Assembly: GCA_002401155.1 (NCBI GenBank)
Contig: NVSG01000006.1
Coordinates: 1 to 64,000, forward strand
Source of the DNA: Hyphomicrobiales bacterium
GTDB taxonomy: Bacteria; Pseudomonadota; Alphaproteobacteria; Rhizobiales; Rhizobiaceae
Length of the DNA: 64,000 nt
Direction: 5' to 3'
The position numbers and the translations under genes were made by a program. A model generated the notes under the pieces. The model had not been told where the DNA came from, ran no database searches, and worked only from the letters and a program-made list of their open reading frames with translations. Shown piece by piece: positions 55,985 to 64,000 of this stretch; the first letter of the stretch is position 1, and each line of letters starts with the position of its first letter.

Positions 55985-56908
55985 ATGTCCTCTTCCCAGC
56001 GCCCCAGCACTAGTAAACGTCGATTAAAAACTGGCCAAAATTGCGAAATCATCATCATTGACCGAGACGGTAAAAACCGGAAAGTCATTTACGAAACAGG
56101 CGAAATGATAGAAGCGCCCAATTGGACAACCGATGGAGACTGGCTGATCTATAACGGCGACGGACGCCTGTTCAAAATCTCGCCAGACGGCAAAACCGGC
56201 CCTATCCGCATCAACACGGCCCCAGTTGAAAATCTCAATAACGATCACTGCCTCGCACCCGACGGCAAGACAATCTATATCTCTTCCGGCGATGGCCATC
56301 TTTATTCTGTACCAATCAAAGGTGGCGTTCCAAAGAAAATATCCAACGATCAGGACCCGTCGCGCAAATTCATCTACTATCTTCACGGGGTTTCGCCAGA
56401 CGGTAAAACACTCACCTATGTGGGCTATGAAAAATCGCCAGAAGGAAAAACCATCACCAACATTTACACCATTCCATCGGCTGGCGGACCAGATACCCGA
56501 CTAACAGATGTTGATTTCCCAGTCGACGGGCCGGAATATTCTCCAGACGGGCAATGGATTTATATCAACTCAGAGCAAGCGGCGACCAAACCCGGCCATG
56601 CCCAAATATTTCGCATGAAAGCCGATGGTTCCCAAATGGAACAACTCACCCATGATGACCGGGTAAACTGGTTCCCGCATTTCCCACCAGATGGTTCAAT
56701 TGTCGCCTATATCAGTTTCCCGCCCGATACCATCGGCCACCCGGCCAATAAAGAGGTGATCATCCGCACCATGAATCCCGATGGTTCAAACCAAACCGCT
56801 CTCGATAATTTTCTGGGTGGGCAAGGCACCATCAATGTCAATTCATGGTCGCCCGACAGCAAGCGCTTCGCCTATGTGGCCTATCCCTTAGAAAATTCAT
56901 CAAGCTAA
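55985..56908 (+). CDS. TolB-like PD40 beta-propeller protein, no signal peptide
   Basis: 307 residues with repeated PD40 blades: LAPDGKTIYISSGDGHLYS, GVSPDGKTLTYVGY, EYSPDGQWIYINS, HFPPDGSIVAYIS, SWSPDSKRFAYVAY. TolB itself is periplasmic, but no export signal is visible here, so this is likely a cytoplasmic propeller of unknown role. AGGA precedes the ATG. It overlaps the tetR end by four bases. Confidence 0.8.
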   Translation: MSSSQRPSTSKRRLKTGQNCEIIIIDRDGKNRKVIYETGEMIEAPNWTTDGDWLIYNGDGRLFKISPDGKTGPIRINTAPVENLNNDHCLAPDGKTIYISSGDGHLYSVPIKGGVPKKISNDQDPSRKFIYYLHGVSPDGKTLTYVGYEKSPEGKTITNIYTIPSAGGPDTRLTDVDFPVDGPEYSPDGQWIYINSEQAATKPGHAQIFRMKADGSQMEQLTHDDRVNWFPHFPPDGSIVAYISFPPDTIGHPANKEVIIRTMNPDGSNQTALDNFLGGQGTINVNSWSPDSKRFAYVAYPLENSSS

Positions 56909-57516
56909 CTGGCGGACGAATGCTCCATCCCAGTGACCAGCGTCTGGACAAATTCCGTTAGCTGCTCATCCAGGGCTTCACGCGGCACAGCAATGAAACC
57001 TTCACGCAGGCTGATCGATACAATGCCGTGCACCGCTGCAAAAAGCGTGCGCGCCATAACGTGCAATTCTGTTTCATTCAGATCAGGTTTGAGAGATGCA
57101 ATCGGCCCCGCCACATGGCTGAACAACACCCCGTGTTCGGCCAGGTGCCAGTCCGGCACGATAACGCCTTCCGGCATTTTATGATCGAACAAAGCCTGCC
57201 ACAAATTTCGATTATCGATGGCAAATGCCAGATATTCGCGCGCTAACGCCACCAGTTTGTTGCGCGGTGTATCGGTATTCGCCGCCGCCTGCTCGAGAGC
57301 AGCGTTCAACCGACCAAGCGTCGCGGAATTAATATGCAGGATTAAATCATCCAGACTTTGATAGACATTATATAGCCCGCCCAGCGCGCATCCCGCATCC
57401 GCAGCGATATCGCGCGCGCGCAGGCCCGCAAGCCCGCTGCTTTCCATACGCCCGGTTGCAGCCTCAGTGAGCCGCTGTTTCAGCGCCTCACGTTTTGCTT
57501 CGCGTTTGCCTGTCAT
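56905..57516 (-). CDS. TetR-family transcriptional repressor
   Basis: 203 residues from ATG 57516 (the frame opens at a TTG 57543). N-terminal helix-turn-helix LRARDIAADAGCALGGLYNVYQSLDDLI, then an all-alpha ligand domain of the TetR C-terminal WHG type (LFAAVHGIVSISL). It faces the PspA-like gene; the gap holds three TGAACA-type palindromes, one beside each start, so it probably represses both itself and that operon. Ligand unknown. Confidence 0.9.
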   Translation of the reverse strand: MTGKREAKREALKQRLTEAATGRMESSGLAGLRARDIAADAGCALGGLYNVYQSLDDLILHINSATLGRLNAALEQAAANTDTPRNKLVALAREYLAFAIDNRNLWQALFDHKMPEGVIVPDWHLAEHGVLFSHVAGPIASLKPDLNETELHVMARTLFAAVHGIVSISLREGFIAVPREALDEQLTEFVQTLVTGMEHSSAS

Positions 57517-57536
57517 TAACTTTAGTACCTGTAATT

Positions 57537-57605
57537 TGAACAATGTTCATTTTATATCTTGAACATTGTTCATTTTTCTATATACCTATTCGTGAACATC
57601 GTTCA
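57537..57605. promoter_or_regulatory. Three TetR-type operators between tetR and pspA-like genes
   Basis: TGAACAATGTTCA (57537-57549), TGAACATTGTTCA (57560-57572) and TGAACATCGTTCA (57593-57605). The first two are perfect six-base palindromes with one central base; the third has one mismatch. Centres are 23 and 33 bases apart, near whole helical turns. Confidence 0.75.
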
Positions 57606-57622
57606 TAAATGGAGAAATCAAA

Positions 57623-58309
57623 ATGTTCAAGCAAATAATAACCCTATTTCGCGGCGTAGCCAATCAATCCGCAGAAGACTTCACTGACCGCCACGCTCTT
57701 GCGATCCTGAAACAACAAATGAATGATTGCAGCAATGCAATCATGTCAGCCCGTAAAGCTGTCGGCATCGCCATTGCTCAAAATGAGCAGGAAATCATTC
57801 AACATAAACGCATATTGGCGCGCATCGAAGACCTCGAACAGCGCACCATCGCCGCCCTGGAGCAAGACAAAAAGAAGCTTGCCCATGAAGCTGCAGAAAC
57901 CATCGCCCTTCTGGAAACAGAATGCGACGCAACCAAACAAGCACAAAAATTATTCACCACCGAAATCGACCGGTTGAAGAAAATTGTTCGCTCTGCCGAA
58001 ATACGCCTGCGCGAACTAAAACGTGGCCAGCGCATCGCAACTGCCACCGACCAGACCCAGCGTCTGCGCGAAGCAGCAACAGGCAGCGGATTATCCACCT
58101 TGATAGATGCCGAAGAAACCCTGTTGCGCCTGCGTGTCCGCCAACAACAAATCGATACCACCGCTTCAGCCATCGCTGAAATGGAGCAATCCGGTGACCC
58201 CGAGCGCGTCATCAAAAAACTTGCAGAAGCAGGATGCGGTTCCCCGCAAAAAACCTCTGCCGAGGACGTGCTTGCACGCCTCAAGAAGAAAACAAAAAAG
58301 AGCGCCTAA
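57623..58309 (+). CDS. PspA/IM30-like coiled-coil protein
   Basis: 228 residues, almost wholly helical with heptad-rich stretches (about 25-175). The MFKQIITLFRGVANQSAEDF opening and ERVIKKLAEAGCG end are PspA/IM30-like. PspA guards the inner membrane against leakage. GGAG precedes the ATG, directly after operator three. Followed 39 bases later by a YiaA/B-like membrane gene; the pair looks like a small envelope-stress operon under TetR control. Confidence 0.82.
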   Translation: MFKQIITLFRGVANQSAEDFTDRHALAILKQQMNDCSNAIMSARKAVGIAIAQNEQEIIQHKRILARIEDLEQRTIAALEQDKKKLAHEAAETIALLETECDATKQAQKLFTTEIDRLKKIVRSAEIRLRELKRGQRIATATDQTQRLREAATGSGLSTLIDAEETLLRLRVRQQQIDTTASAIAEMEQSGDPERVIKKLAEAGCGSPQKTSAEDVLARLKKKTKKSA

Positions 58310-58348
58310 CCGCACTCTCTTCATCAATCTTATAAAAGGAATAGCAAA

Positions 58349-58630
58349 ATGCATGACCAAAACACCAATCACTCCGCCGCATGGATGAACTTCACCTATG
58401 CAAGTTTTGCACTCTCCGCGGCCATGATGGCAGGGGGTATCTTCTTCATGGATGCAGGCTTTGCCGCCAAGGGCTTTTATTCAATGGCAGCCATCATGCT
58501 GGTACACACGTCGATCACCTTGACCAAAACCCTGCGCGACAATCAGGAAGCAGGCAGGCTGATCAATAAAATCGAAGATGCCAAAACAGAAAAGCTTCTG
58601 ATGGATATCTCCCGCAAAGACTCGGAATAA
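58349..58630 (+). CDS. YiaA/B two-helix domain membrane protein
   Basis: 93 residues with two hydrophobic helices (SFALSAAMMAGGIFFMDAG; GFYSMAAIMLVHTSITLTKT) and a basic-acidic tail. Matches the YiaA/YiaB two-helix family, inner-membrane proteins of unknown role. Second gene of the pspA-like unit. Confidence 0.8.
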   Translation: MHDQNTNHSAAWMNFTYASFALSAAMMAGGIFFMDAGFAAKGFYSMAAIMLVHTSITLTKTLRDNQEAGRLINKIEDAKTEKLLMDISRKDSE

Positions 58631-58723
58631 TTCAATAGTAATATTCTTAATATTGATCTGGCCATCTCAACTATTGATAAATATTATCATGGTTAGGTGG
58701 CCGGATTAAGCAGAGGAAAAATC

Positions 58724-61700
58724 ATGACAAACACACTCGTTACTTCCCGACGTTTTGCGTCATTGTTCTGGACGCAATTCCTGTCCGCTTTCAACGATAA
58801 TTTTCTGAAGAACACACTCGTTTTTCTAATCCTGTTCCAGTTTTCCTCGGGCGATTCCGCTTCGCTGGTTACCTTGGCCGGAGCTATTTTCATGGCACCA
58901 TTCCTGTTGCTCTCAGCCCTTGGCGGTGAATTAGCCGATAAATTCGACAAGGCCCGCATGGCCGAAAAGCTCAAGCTCGCCGAAATCGGCGCCGCGGCAA
59001 TCTCGGTTGTCGGCCTCGCCCTTTCCTCGGTTCCCATTCTAATGACGGCGCTCTTTTTGTTTGGTTGTGTCTCCGCCATGTTCGGCCCAATCAAATACGG
59101 TATCCTGCCAGATCTTCTCGAAAAGAAAGAATTACCGCGCGCCAATGCATGGATTGAAGGTGCCACTTTCATCGCCATCCTTGCCGGCACAATCGTTGGT
59201 GGCCTTGCCTCCATCGGCGGCGTCAATGTTGTTGTTTTCGGCCCCATGATGATGGCCCTTGCCGTCACCTGCTGGTTCATCAGTCGCTATATTCCAAAGA
59301 CCGGCAGCGCCGCACCTGATCTAAAAATTGACTATAATATCTTCCGTTCCTCATGGCGTCTCGTCAATGAACTGCGCGATGAAAAACGCATCTGGATTAC
59401 CGCAATCATGGTCTCATGGTTCTGGCTCATCGGCGCCATCGTGCTTTCTCTTTTGCCAACACTGGTCAAAGAGGTTCTCGGCGGCAGCGAAATCATCGTC
59501 ACATCCTATCTTGCCGTTTTTGCCGTCTCCATGGGTATTGGCTCAGCCTGGGCCGCATGGATGTCCGCTGGCCGCATCGTTTTATTGCCTGCACCAATTG
59601 GCACATTCCTGATGGCCATCTTCGGTCTTGATCTTGCATGGAGCATTTCTTCCGTAGAATTCACCACCATCGCCACCACCTTCAGCGAATATTTTGCCCG
59701 CGATAATTCCATTCGTATTGCCGTGGACTTGGCAGGCCTTGCGATTGCCGGGGCGTTCCTCGTGGTGCCAACCTTCACCGCCATTCAAACATGGGCAGCG
59801 GAAGATCGCCGAGCCCGTGTCGTGGCTGGCGTCAATGTTATGACCGCCGCATTCATGACCCTTGGCGGTGGCGGCGTTGCCGCATTGCAGGCAGCAGGCG
59901 TATCGATATTCCAGCTTCTTGTAGCGCTCGCCGTGATCAATTTGATCGCCGCATATTTCATGATGAAACATCTGCCAACCAACCCCATTCGCGATTTCGT
60001 TTCCATTCTCTTTCGCGCCTTTCACGGGCTGGAAGTTGAAGGCCTCGAAAATCTGGAAAAAGCAGGCAAAGCCCCTATCCTTGCCCTAAACCATGTGAGT
60101 TTTCTCGATGGTGCACTGGCAATTGCCTTGACCGATGAAGAGCCGGTCTTTGCGGTCGACTACACCATTGCACAGGCTTGGTGGGTGAGGCCGTTCCTAA
60201 AATTCTGCAATTTCCTACCGCTCGATCCGGCAAGGCCAATGGCTACCCGCACCCTGATCAAATCCGTTCAGGCAGGTAATCCCTTGGTAATCTTCCCCGA
60301 AGGCCGCATCACCGTTACTGGCGGCCTGATGAAAGTCTATGACGGAGCTGCCATGGTTGCCGATAAAACCGGCTCGATGGTTGTCCCCATCCGCATTGAA
60401 GGTCTGGAGAAAAGCTATTTCTCAAGGCTAACCTCAAGCCACGTAAGACGCAGGCTTTTCCCGAAGGTGAAGGTCACCATTCTGGAACCTGTAAAACTTT
60501 CCGTACCCGATGAACTGAAAGGCCGTGCCCGTCGCACAGCTGCCGGTGCAAGTCTTTATCAGATCATGTCCAAACTGGTGTTCGATACCACCAACACTAA
60601 CACAACCTTGCTGGAAAGAATTATTCTTACAGCAAAGGATTTGGGTATGAAAAAACTGGCGGTTGAAGACCCGATTACCGGCAAACTCTCCTATGGAAAA
60701 ATGCTCACTGGCATTGCTGTCATCGGCAAGAAAATCCAGAAAGCGTTTCCAAACGAAGGTACTTTGGGCGTCATGTTACCCAATGCCAATGGTTCGATTA
60801 TCACCATGCTGGGCGTCATCTCGGCTGGCAAAGTTCCGGCCATGATCAATTTCTCGGCCGGTGCGGCAAATATCAAATCTGCCTGCATCGCCACCAAAAC
60901 CAAAACAATCCTCACCTCCCGCGCCTTTGTCGAACAAGGCAAGCTTGAAGCGGTCATTGAGGAAATTAGCGAGGTGGTTGATATCGTCTGGATGGACGAC
61001 ATCCGCGAGACCATCAGCTCCACAGATAAACTGCTAGGCCTGTGGAACAAGACCAAACCATGCGTAGAGCGCAAGGCCGATGATCCGGCAGTGATCCTCT
61101 TCACCTCCGGTTCCGAAGGCACACCAAAAGGCGTGGTGCTAAGCCACCGCAACATTTTGGCAAACGCTGCACAGGCAGCTTCGCGCATTGATTTCCACTC
61201 TGGCGATAAAGTGTTCAACGTATTGCCGCTGTTCCATTCCTTCGGCCTGACCACAGGCACAATATTACCGCTAACCTCCGGTGTGCCCGTATATTTCTAC
61301 CCCTCGCCACTGCATTATCGCATCATTCCGGAACTGGTTTATGCGTCCAACGCGACTATCATTTTCGGCACGGACACATTCCTTGCCGGTTATGCCCGAA
61401 CCTCTCACCCATATGATTTCCGTTCCATCCGCTACTGCTTTGCGGGCGCGGAACCAGTCAAGGCTTCAACACGCGAAACCTATATGAACAAGTTCGGACT
61501 TCGTATTCTGGAAGGTTACGGCGTTACAGAAACAGCGCCGATCATCTCGATCAATACGCCGATGTATTCCAAACCCAATACGGTCGGGAAAATCATGCCC
61601 GGCATGGAAGCAAGGCTGGAACCCATCCCCGGCATTGAAGAAGGCGGACGCCTTTTCGTTCGCGGACCAAACGTCATGCTTGGATATCTCCGGGTGGAAA

Positions 61701-62125
61701 ACCCGGGCGTTCTGGAAACCCTGAAAGACGGCTGGCACGATACCGGTGACATCGTCACGATTGATGATGAAGGTTTCATCGCCATTCGCGGCCGCGCCAA
61801 ACGCTTTGCCAAAATTGGTGGCGAGATGATTTCTCTTGCAGCCGTTGAGGTAATCGCTGGCAAAGTCTGGCCAAACCAGCTTTGCGCCGTAGCAGCAATA
61901 CCTGACCCAAAAAAGGGTGAAAAACTAATCATGCTGACCGATGCCAAGGGCGCAACCCGCCGCGATTTCCTAGACTACGCCAAAGCCAATGGCGCACAGG
62001 ATTTGATGATCCCGGCAGAAGTTCGGGTAACCGAAGTGCCCATCCTTGGATCAGGCAAGATCGATTTTGTCAGCGTGACAAAACTGGTCGAAAAACAAAA
62101 CGACGCTAAGAAAAAAGCGGCGTAA
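58724..62125 (+). CDS. Fused LplT-like transporter / PlsC-like acyltransferase / acyl-ACP ligase (Aas type)
   Basis: 1133 residues from ATG 58724 (GAGG upstream). Three modules. An MFS transporter (about 1-410; SAFNDNFLKNTLVFLILFQ) is LplT-like. A PlsC acyltransferase (about 430-620) has NHVSFLDGAL near 455 (H-x4-D) and FPEGRITVTGG. An AMP-binding ligase (about 640-1130) has the P-loop FTSGSEGTPKGVVLSH near 795 and GYGVTETAP. In E. coli LplT and Aas are two proteins that import and re-acylate lysophospholipids; here one chain would do both. No relation to the upstream pair is evident. Confidence 0.92.
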   Translation: MTNTLVTSRRFASLFWTQFLSAFNDNFLKNTLVFLILFQFSSGDSASLVTLAGAIFMAPFLLLSALGGELADKFDKARMAEKLKLAEIGAAAISVVGLALSSVPILMTALFLFGCVSAMFGPIKYGILPDLLEKKELPRANAWIEGATFIAILAGTIVGGLASIGGVNVVVFGPMMMALAVTCWFISRYIPKTGSAAPDLKIDYNIFRSSWRLVNELRDEKRIWITAIMVSWFWLIGAIVLSLLPTLVKEVLGGSEIIVTSYLAVFAVSMGIGSAWAAWMSAGRIVLLPAPIGTFLMAIFGLDLAWSISSVEFTTIATTFSEYFARDNSIRIAVDLAGLAIAGAFLVVPTFTAIQTWAAEDRRARVVAGVNVMTAAFMTLGGGGVAALQAAGVSIFQLLVALAVINLIAAYFMMKHLPTNPIRDFVSILFRAFHGLEVEGLENLEKAGKAPILALNHVSFLDGALAIALTDEEPVFAVDYTIAQAWWVRPFLKFCNFLPLDPARPMATRTLIKSVQAGNPLVIFPEGRITVTGGLMKVYDGAAMVADKTGSMVVPIRIEGLEKSYFSRLTSSHVRRRLFPKVKVTILEPVKLSVPDELKGRARRTAAGASLYQIMSKLVFDTTNTNTTLLERIILTAKDLGMKKLAVEDPITGKLSYGKMLTGIAVIGKKIQKAFPNEGTLGVMLPNANGSIITMLGVISAGKVPAMINFSAGAANIKSACIATKTKTILTSRAFVEQGKLEAVIEEISEVVDIVWMDDIRETISSTDKLLGLWNKTKPCVERKADDPAVILFTSGSEGTPKGVVLSHRNILANAAQAASRIDFHSGDKVFNVLPLFHSFGLTTGTILPLTSGVPVYFYPSPLHYRIIPELVYASNATIIFGTDTFLAGYARTSHPYDFRSIRYCFAGAEPVKASTRETYMNKFGLRILEGYGVTETAPIISINTPMYSKPNTVGKIMPGMEARLEPIPGIEEGGRLFVRGPNVMLGYLRVENPGVLETLKDGWHDTGDIVTIDDEGFIAIRGRAKRFAKIGGEMISLAAVEVIAGKVWPNQLCAVAAIPDPKKGEKLIMLTDAKGATRRDFLDYAKANGAQDLMIPAEVRVTEVPILGSGKIDFVSVTKLVEKQNDAKKKAA

Positions 62126-62130
62126 CCAAT

Positions 62131-62166
62131 AGGCCTAGAGCGGAGCTCTAGGCCTTATTCTTTTTT
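62131..62166 (+). terminator. Rho-independent terminator after the acyltransferase fusion
   Basis: AGGCCTAGAGC / GCTCTAGGCCT, eleven perfect pairs round GGA, followed by TTATTCTTTTTT. Confidence 0.9.
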
Positions 62167-62175
62167 AAAATTAAA

Positions 62176-62251
62176 TGGTGCCGCATGGGTGACTTGAACA
62201 CCCGACCCCCGCATTACGAATGCGATGCTCTACCAGCTGAGCTAATGCGGC
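62176..62251 (-). tRNA. tRNA-Thr(CGU)
   Basis: 76 nt with encoded CCA (62178-62176). Acceptor GCCGCAT pairs with ATGCGGC; D arm GCTC/GAGC; anticodon loop TTCGTAA gives CGU, reading ACG; T arm GGGTG-TTCAAGT-CACCC. G1-C72 and C2-G71 suit threonine identity. No integrase or attachment duplicate is seen beside it. Confidence 0.95.
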
Positions 62252-62305
62252 TTTATTGGATGGGCTTTGGCATTGTTTTATTTGCCATCGCAAACCCAAA
62301 TTGGC

Positions 62306-63904
62306 TTAGAAGAACTTGAAGGCTTTTTCGTCATCGCCTTCTTTGCGCACGCCGGGATCATCCGGGCGGCGTTTTAACGGGAATGCGGTCTGAGACTCTA
62401 GAGGTTCGACATCTTCAACACCGTCATTTTCTGTATCGGACTCAGCCTTGGCTTCCTTGTCTGTACCATTGCTTGCTTCAACCAGTTCGGCGTCTTCAAC
62501 ATCAGGTTTTTCGGCCGCTTCCACCTTATCGGAAACATCATCAGGCTGTTTTATTTCCTCAGGCTCTATCACCAACGGCTTGGTCAATTCATCGATATCA
62601 ATAGCCTCTGCCGGAGCGCCCAATTGTTCCACTGGAAGCCTCCATTGGAACGCACCTATCTCGCCAGATACGGGTGAAATTGGTAGCCATTTTTCAGAAA
62701 CAAAACCATCGGCAGTCCATGCAGGATCGCGCGGCGCACGAACAGCACGCGCCAACCAATCGCGCATGCGGCCCTTATCGCCATGCTCGCCCTCTTCGAT
62801 ATCAGCCATGATGAGACAAGCCCGCTCGCTCAATGAATTGATCAATACCGGTTGCATCGCCTCACGAGAACGTACCCAATCCTGAGCATCAATCGCTGCC
62901 AATGCTACGGCCATATTACCCTCGGCATTGCCCGATTTCAGCCCGGACAGATGGTTTGCCCGTTTCAAACGATCCGAAACAGAATCCCCGCTACGCACAT
63001 GAATATAGGCATCGGCCAGTTCCGGGTGCGGGTTCTTTTTCCAGACAGCCTCAATCAATTTGTTAGCCTTGCGAATATCACCCAAGCGGGTATAGGCCCG
63101 TGAACCGATGATAGCAGCCGGCACCAGCGCCCCGTCCAGACCATGGGCCTGTTGCGCCAGTTTGGCGGCACGGGTCGGGTCCGTTGGTTCTTCCGCAAAA
63201 GCCTGCGCGGTTAGCAACACGGCCCGTTGTTTCTTTGCCACATCCTTATCGATCAAACCGGCAGAACGGTTGGCTTCCAGCGTGCGAAGCGCCTGCTCCC
63301 ATTCACCATCGACAGTTTGAAATCCAAGCACTGCATTGCCCGCCCAAGGCAGGGTGGATTCCATCTTCACCGCCTCATTCGCGTAGTGACGGGCAGCTTC
63401 ACCTGCACCCTCACGCTCGGCCTCTACATAGAGGCCACGCAGGGCCAGCAATTTGGTTGAATCATTTTCAAGCATTTTGGTATACTGCTTGCGAGCATTT
63501 TCACGATCACCTTCAAGCAGAGAAGTCTGGGCATCCAGTAGCGCAACCAGCGGTTCGTCAGAAAGCAGTTTTGCGCTCTCATCGGTCAAACGGCGCGCAT
63601 GCTCGCTATCTCCTGAGCTGGCCGCAATCAGCCCTTTGGAAAGCGCCTGATAGCCACGCTCGCGGCGGCGGTTTTTGAAAAACCGCGACATGATCGCAGG
63701 CGATGTCACAATACTGCGGATGATGCTCCACGCCAACAGAATTGCAGCAATAATGGCAACCAAAATAGTAAGCGCCACCATCAAACTGGTTTCATATTGC
63801 GTGCCCTGCCAGTCGAGCACCACATCACCGGGGCGGTCTGCCACCCACGAAAACATGAAGCCAAGGCCCAAAACCAGTGCCAAAAATATAAATATACGGA
63901 TCAT
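62306..63904 (-). CDS. hemY: HemY-like haem-biosynthesis-associated TPR membrane protein
   Basis: 532 residues. Two N-terminal membrane helices (about 2-18 and 40-65; VVLDWQGTQYETSLMVAL between them) form the HemY N-domain, then TPR repeats to about 420 and an acidic tail rich in Glu/Asp. The family clusters with late haem genes, though its exact role is unsettled. This is the alphaproteobacterial HemY, not the protoporphyrinogen oxidase of the same name. A partial gene ends seven bases upstream. Confidence 0.88.
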   Translation of the reverse strand: MIRIFIFLALVLGLGFMFSWVADRPGDVVLDWQGTQYETSLMVALTILVAIIAAILLAWSIIRSIVTSPAIMSRFFKNRRRERGYQALSKGLIAASSGDSEHARRLTDESAKLLSDEPLVALLDAQTSLLEGDRENARKQYTKMLENDSTKLLALRGLYVEAEREGAGEAARHYANEAVKMESTLPWAGNAVLGFQTVDGEWEQALRTLEANRSAGLIDKDVAKKQRAVLLTAQAFAEEPTDPTRAAKLAQQAHGLDGALVPAAIIGSRAYTRLGDIRKANKLIEAVWKKNPHPELADAYIHVRSGDSVSDRLKRANHLSGLKSGNAEGNMAVALAAIDAQDWVRSREAMQPVLINSLSERACLIMADIEEGEHGDKGRMRDWLARAVRAPRDPAWTADGFVSEKWLPISPVSGEIGAFQWRLPVEQLGAPAEAIDIDELTKPLVIEPEEIKQPDDVSDKVEAAEKPDVEDAELVEASNGTDKEAKAESDTENDGVEDVEPLESQTAFPLKRRPDDPGVRKEGDDEKAFKFF

Positions 63905-63911
63905 AACTCTA

Positions 63912-64000
63912 TCAGCCCCTCAAGCCTTCACTGGCTTTTTTCAGCACAACATTTAACAACCGACTGGTCTCCATCCGCATTTTGACCCCCTCAATCCAGT
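63912..64000 (-). CDS. 3' end of the gene upstream of hemY, possibly mitofilin-like
   Basis: A frame enters from the right edge and stops at TGA 63914-63912, encoding WIEGVKMRMETSRLLNVVL and eleven more residues. In many alphaproteobacteria the gene before hemY encodes a COG4223 mitofilin-like membrane protein; 29 residues are too few to confirm it. Confidence 0.4.
   Translation of the reverse strand, partial: WIEGVKMRMETSRLLNVVLKKASEGLRG

Noticed and set aside
62176-62251. tRNA as an integration site for a mobile element
   Set aside because: No integrase, no duplicated 3' tRNA end and the flanking genes are core genes.
1-64000. CRISPR arrays, transposases or prophage genes
   Set aside because: No regularly spaced repeats, no DDE or integrase motifs and no structural phage genes found on reading either strand.

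Overview
The window reads as chromosomal DNA of an alphaproteobacterium of the Hyphomicrobiales (Rhizobiales) type. Grounds: the recR-ybaB-dnaX-ffs block running in one direction, the kdsB-pheA pair next to a membrane-anchored CycM cytochrome, a CpaABCDEF-TadBC pilus locus with CtrA-like TTAA-N7-TTAA boxes, ornithine-lipid acyltransferase OlsB, a HemY/mitofilin-type pair at the right edge, and DnaX with the zinc-module cysteines missing as in this order. Gene density is high, intergenic gaps are short and base composition is moderate. I see no prophage, transposase, CRISPR array or plasmid backbone. Nearly all of it looks like ordinary core and near-core genome.

Layout. 1-0.5 kb: 3' end of a CO-dehydrogenase-type FAD subunit. 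0.5-2.7 kb: secreted alpha/beta hydrolase facing a membrane-bound AraC regulator. 2.8-5.6 kb: an alkylation-repair island, ada plus a 2OG-Fe(II) oxygenase diverging from an SDR gene, with mirrored Ada-box-like sites between them. 5.6-8.9 kb: a frameshifted XRE-type regulator, an MFS carrier, a tandem universal stress protein and a small secreted protein sharing a perfect FNR/FixK-type box. 8.9-13.7 kb: NAD(P)HX dehydratase, GNAT, a haem-plus-FG-GAP secreted protein, a RidA-like protein, an Lrp-type regulator and a LysE exporter. 13.7-20.6 kb: recR, ybaB, dnaX, SRP RNA, HIT protein, nudC, pheA, kdsB, cycM. 20.7-29.3 kb: a YejABEF-type peptide importer with two extra membrane genes inserted, then a GhrA-like reductase. 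29.3-32 kb: NlpC/P60 hydrolase, MarR, leucyl aminopeptidase.

32-45.5 kb is a complete tad/cpa locus for Flp pili: tadD, tadC, tadB, tadA/cpaF, cpaE, cpaD, cpaC, cpaB, cpaA, a 55-residue Flp pilin found by reading the minus strand, a stand-alone secretin N-domain protein and two TadE-type pseudopilins. 45.5-49.5 kb: an orphan PhnD-like binding protein and a nucleoside-salvage operon (deoB-add-upp). 49.6-55.8 kb: retropepsin-like protease, olsB, mutS, adenosine/ribokinase-family kinase, aldo/keto reductase. 56-58.6 kb: TolB-like propeller, then tetR facing a PspA-like plus YiaA/B-like pair across three matched operators. 58.7-64 kb: a three-domain LplT-PlsC-acyl ligase fusion, tRNA-Thr(CGU), hemY and the 3' end of the next gene.

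No wholly new system stands out. The most testable novelties are regulatory: the mirrored Ada boxes that draw an SDR into the alkylation response, the three-operator TetR-PspA-YiaAB unit, the CtrA-like boxes of the tad locus, and a 70-80 bp intergenic element present twice. All functional statements are from reading the sequence and family knowledge; no database search was run.
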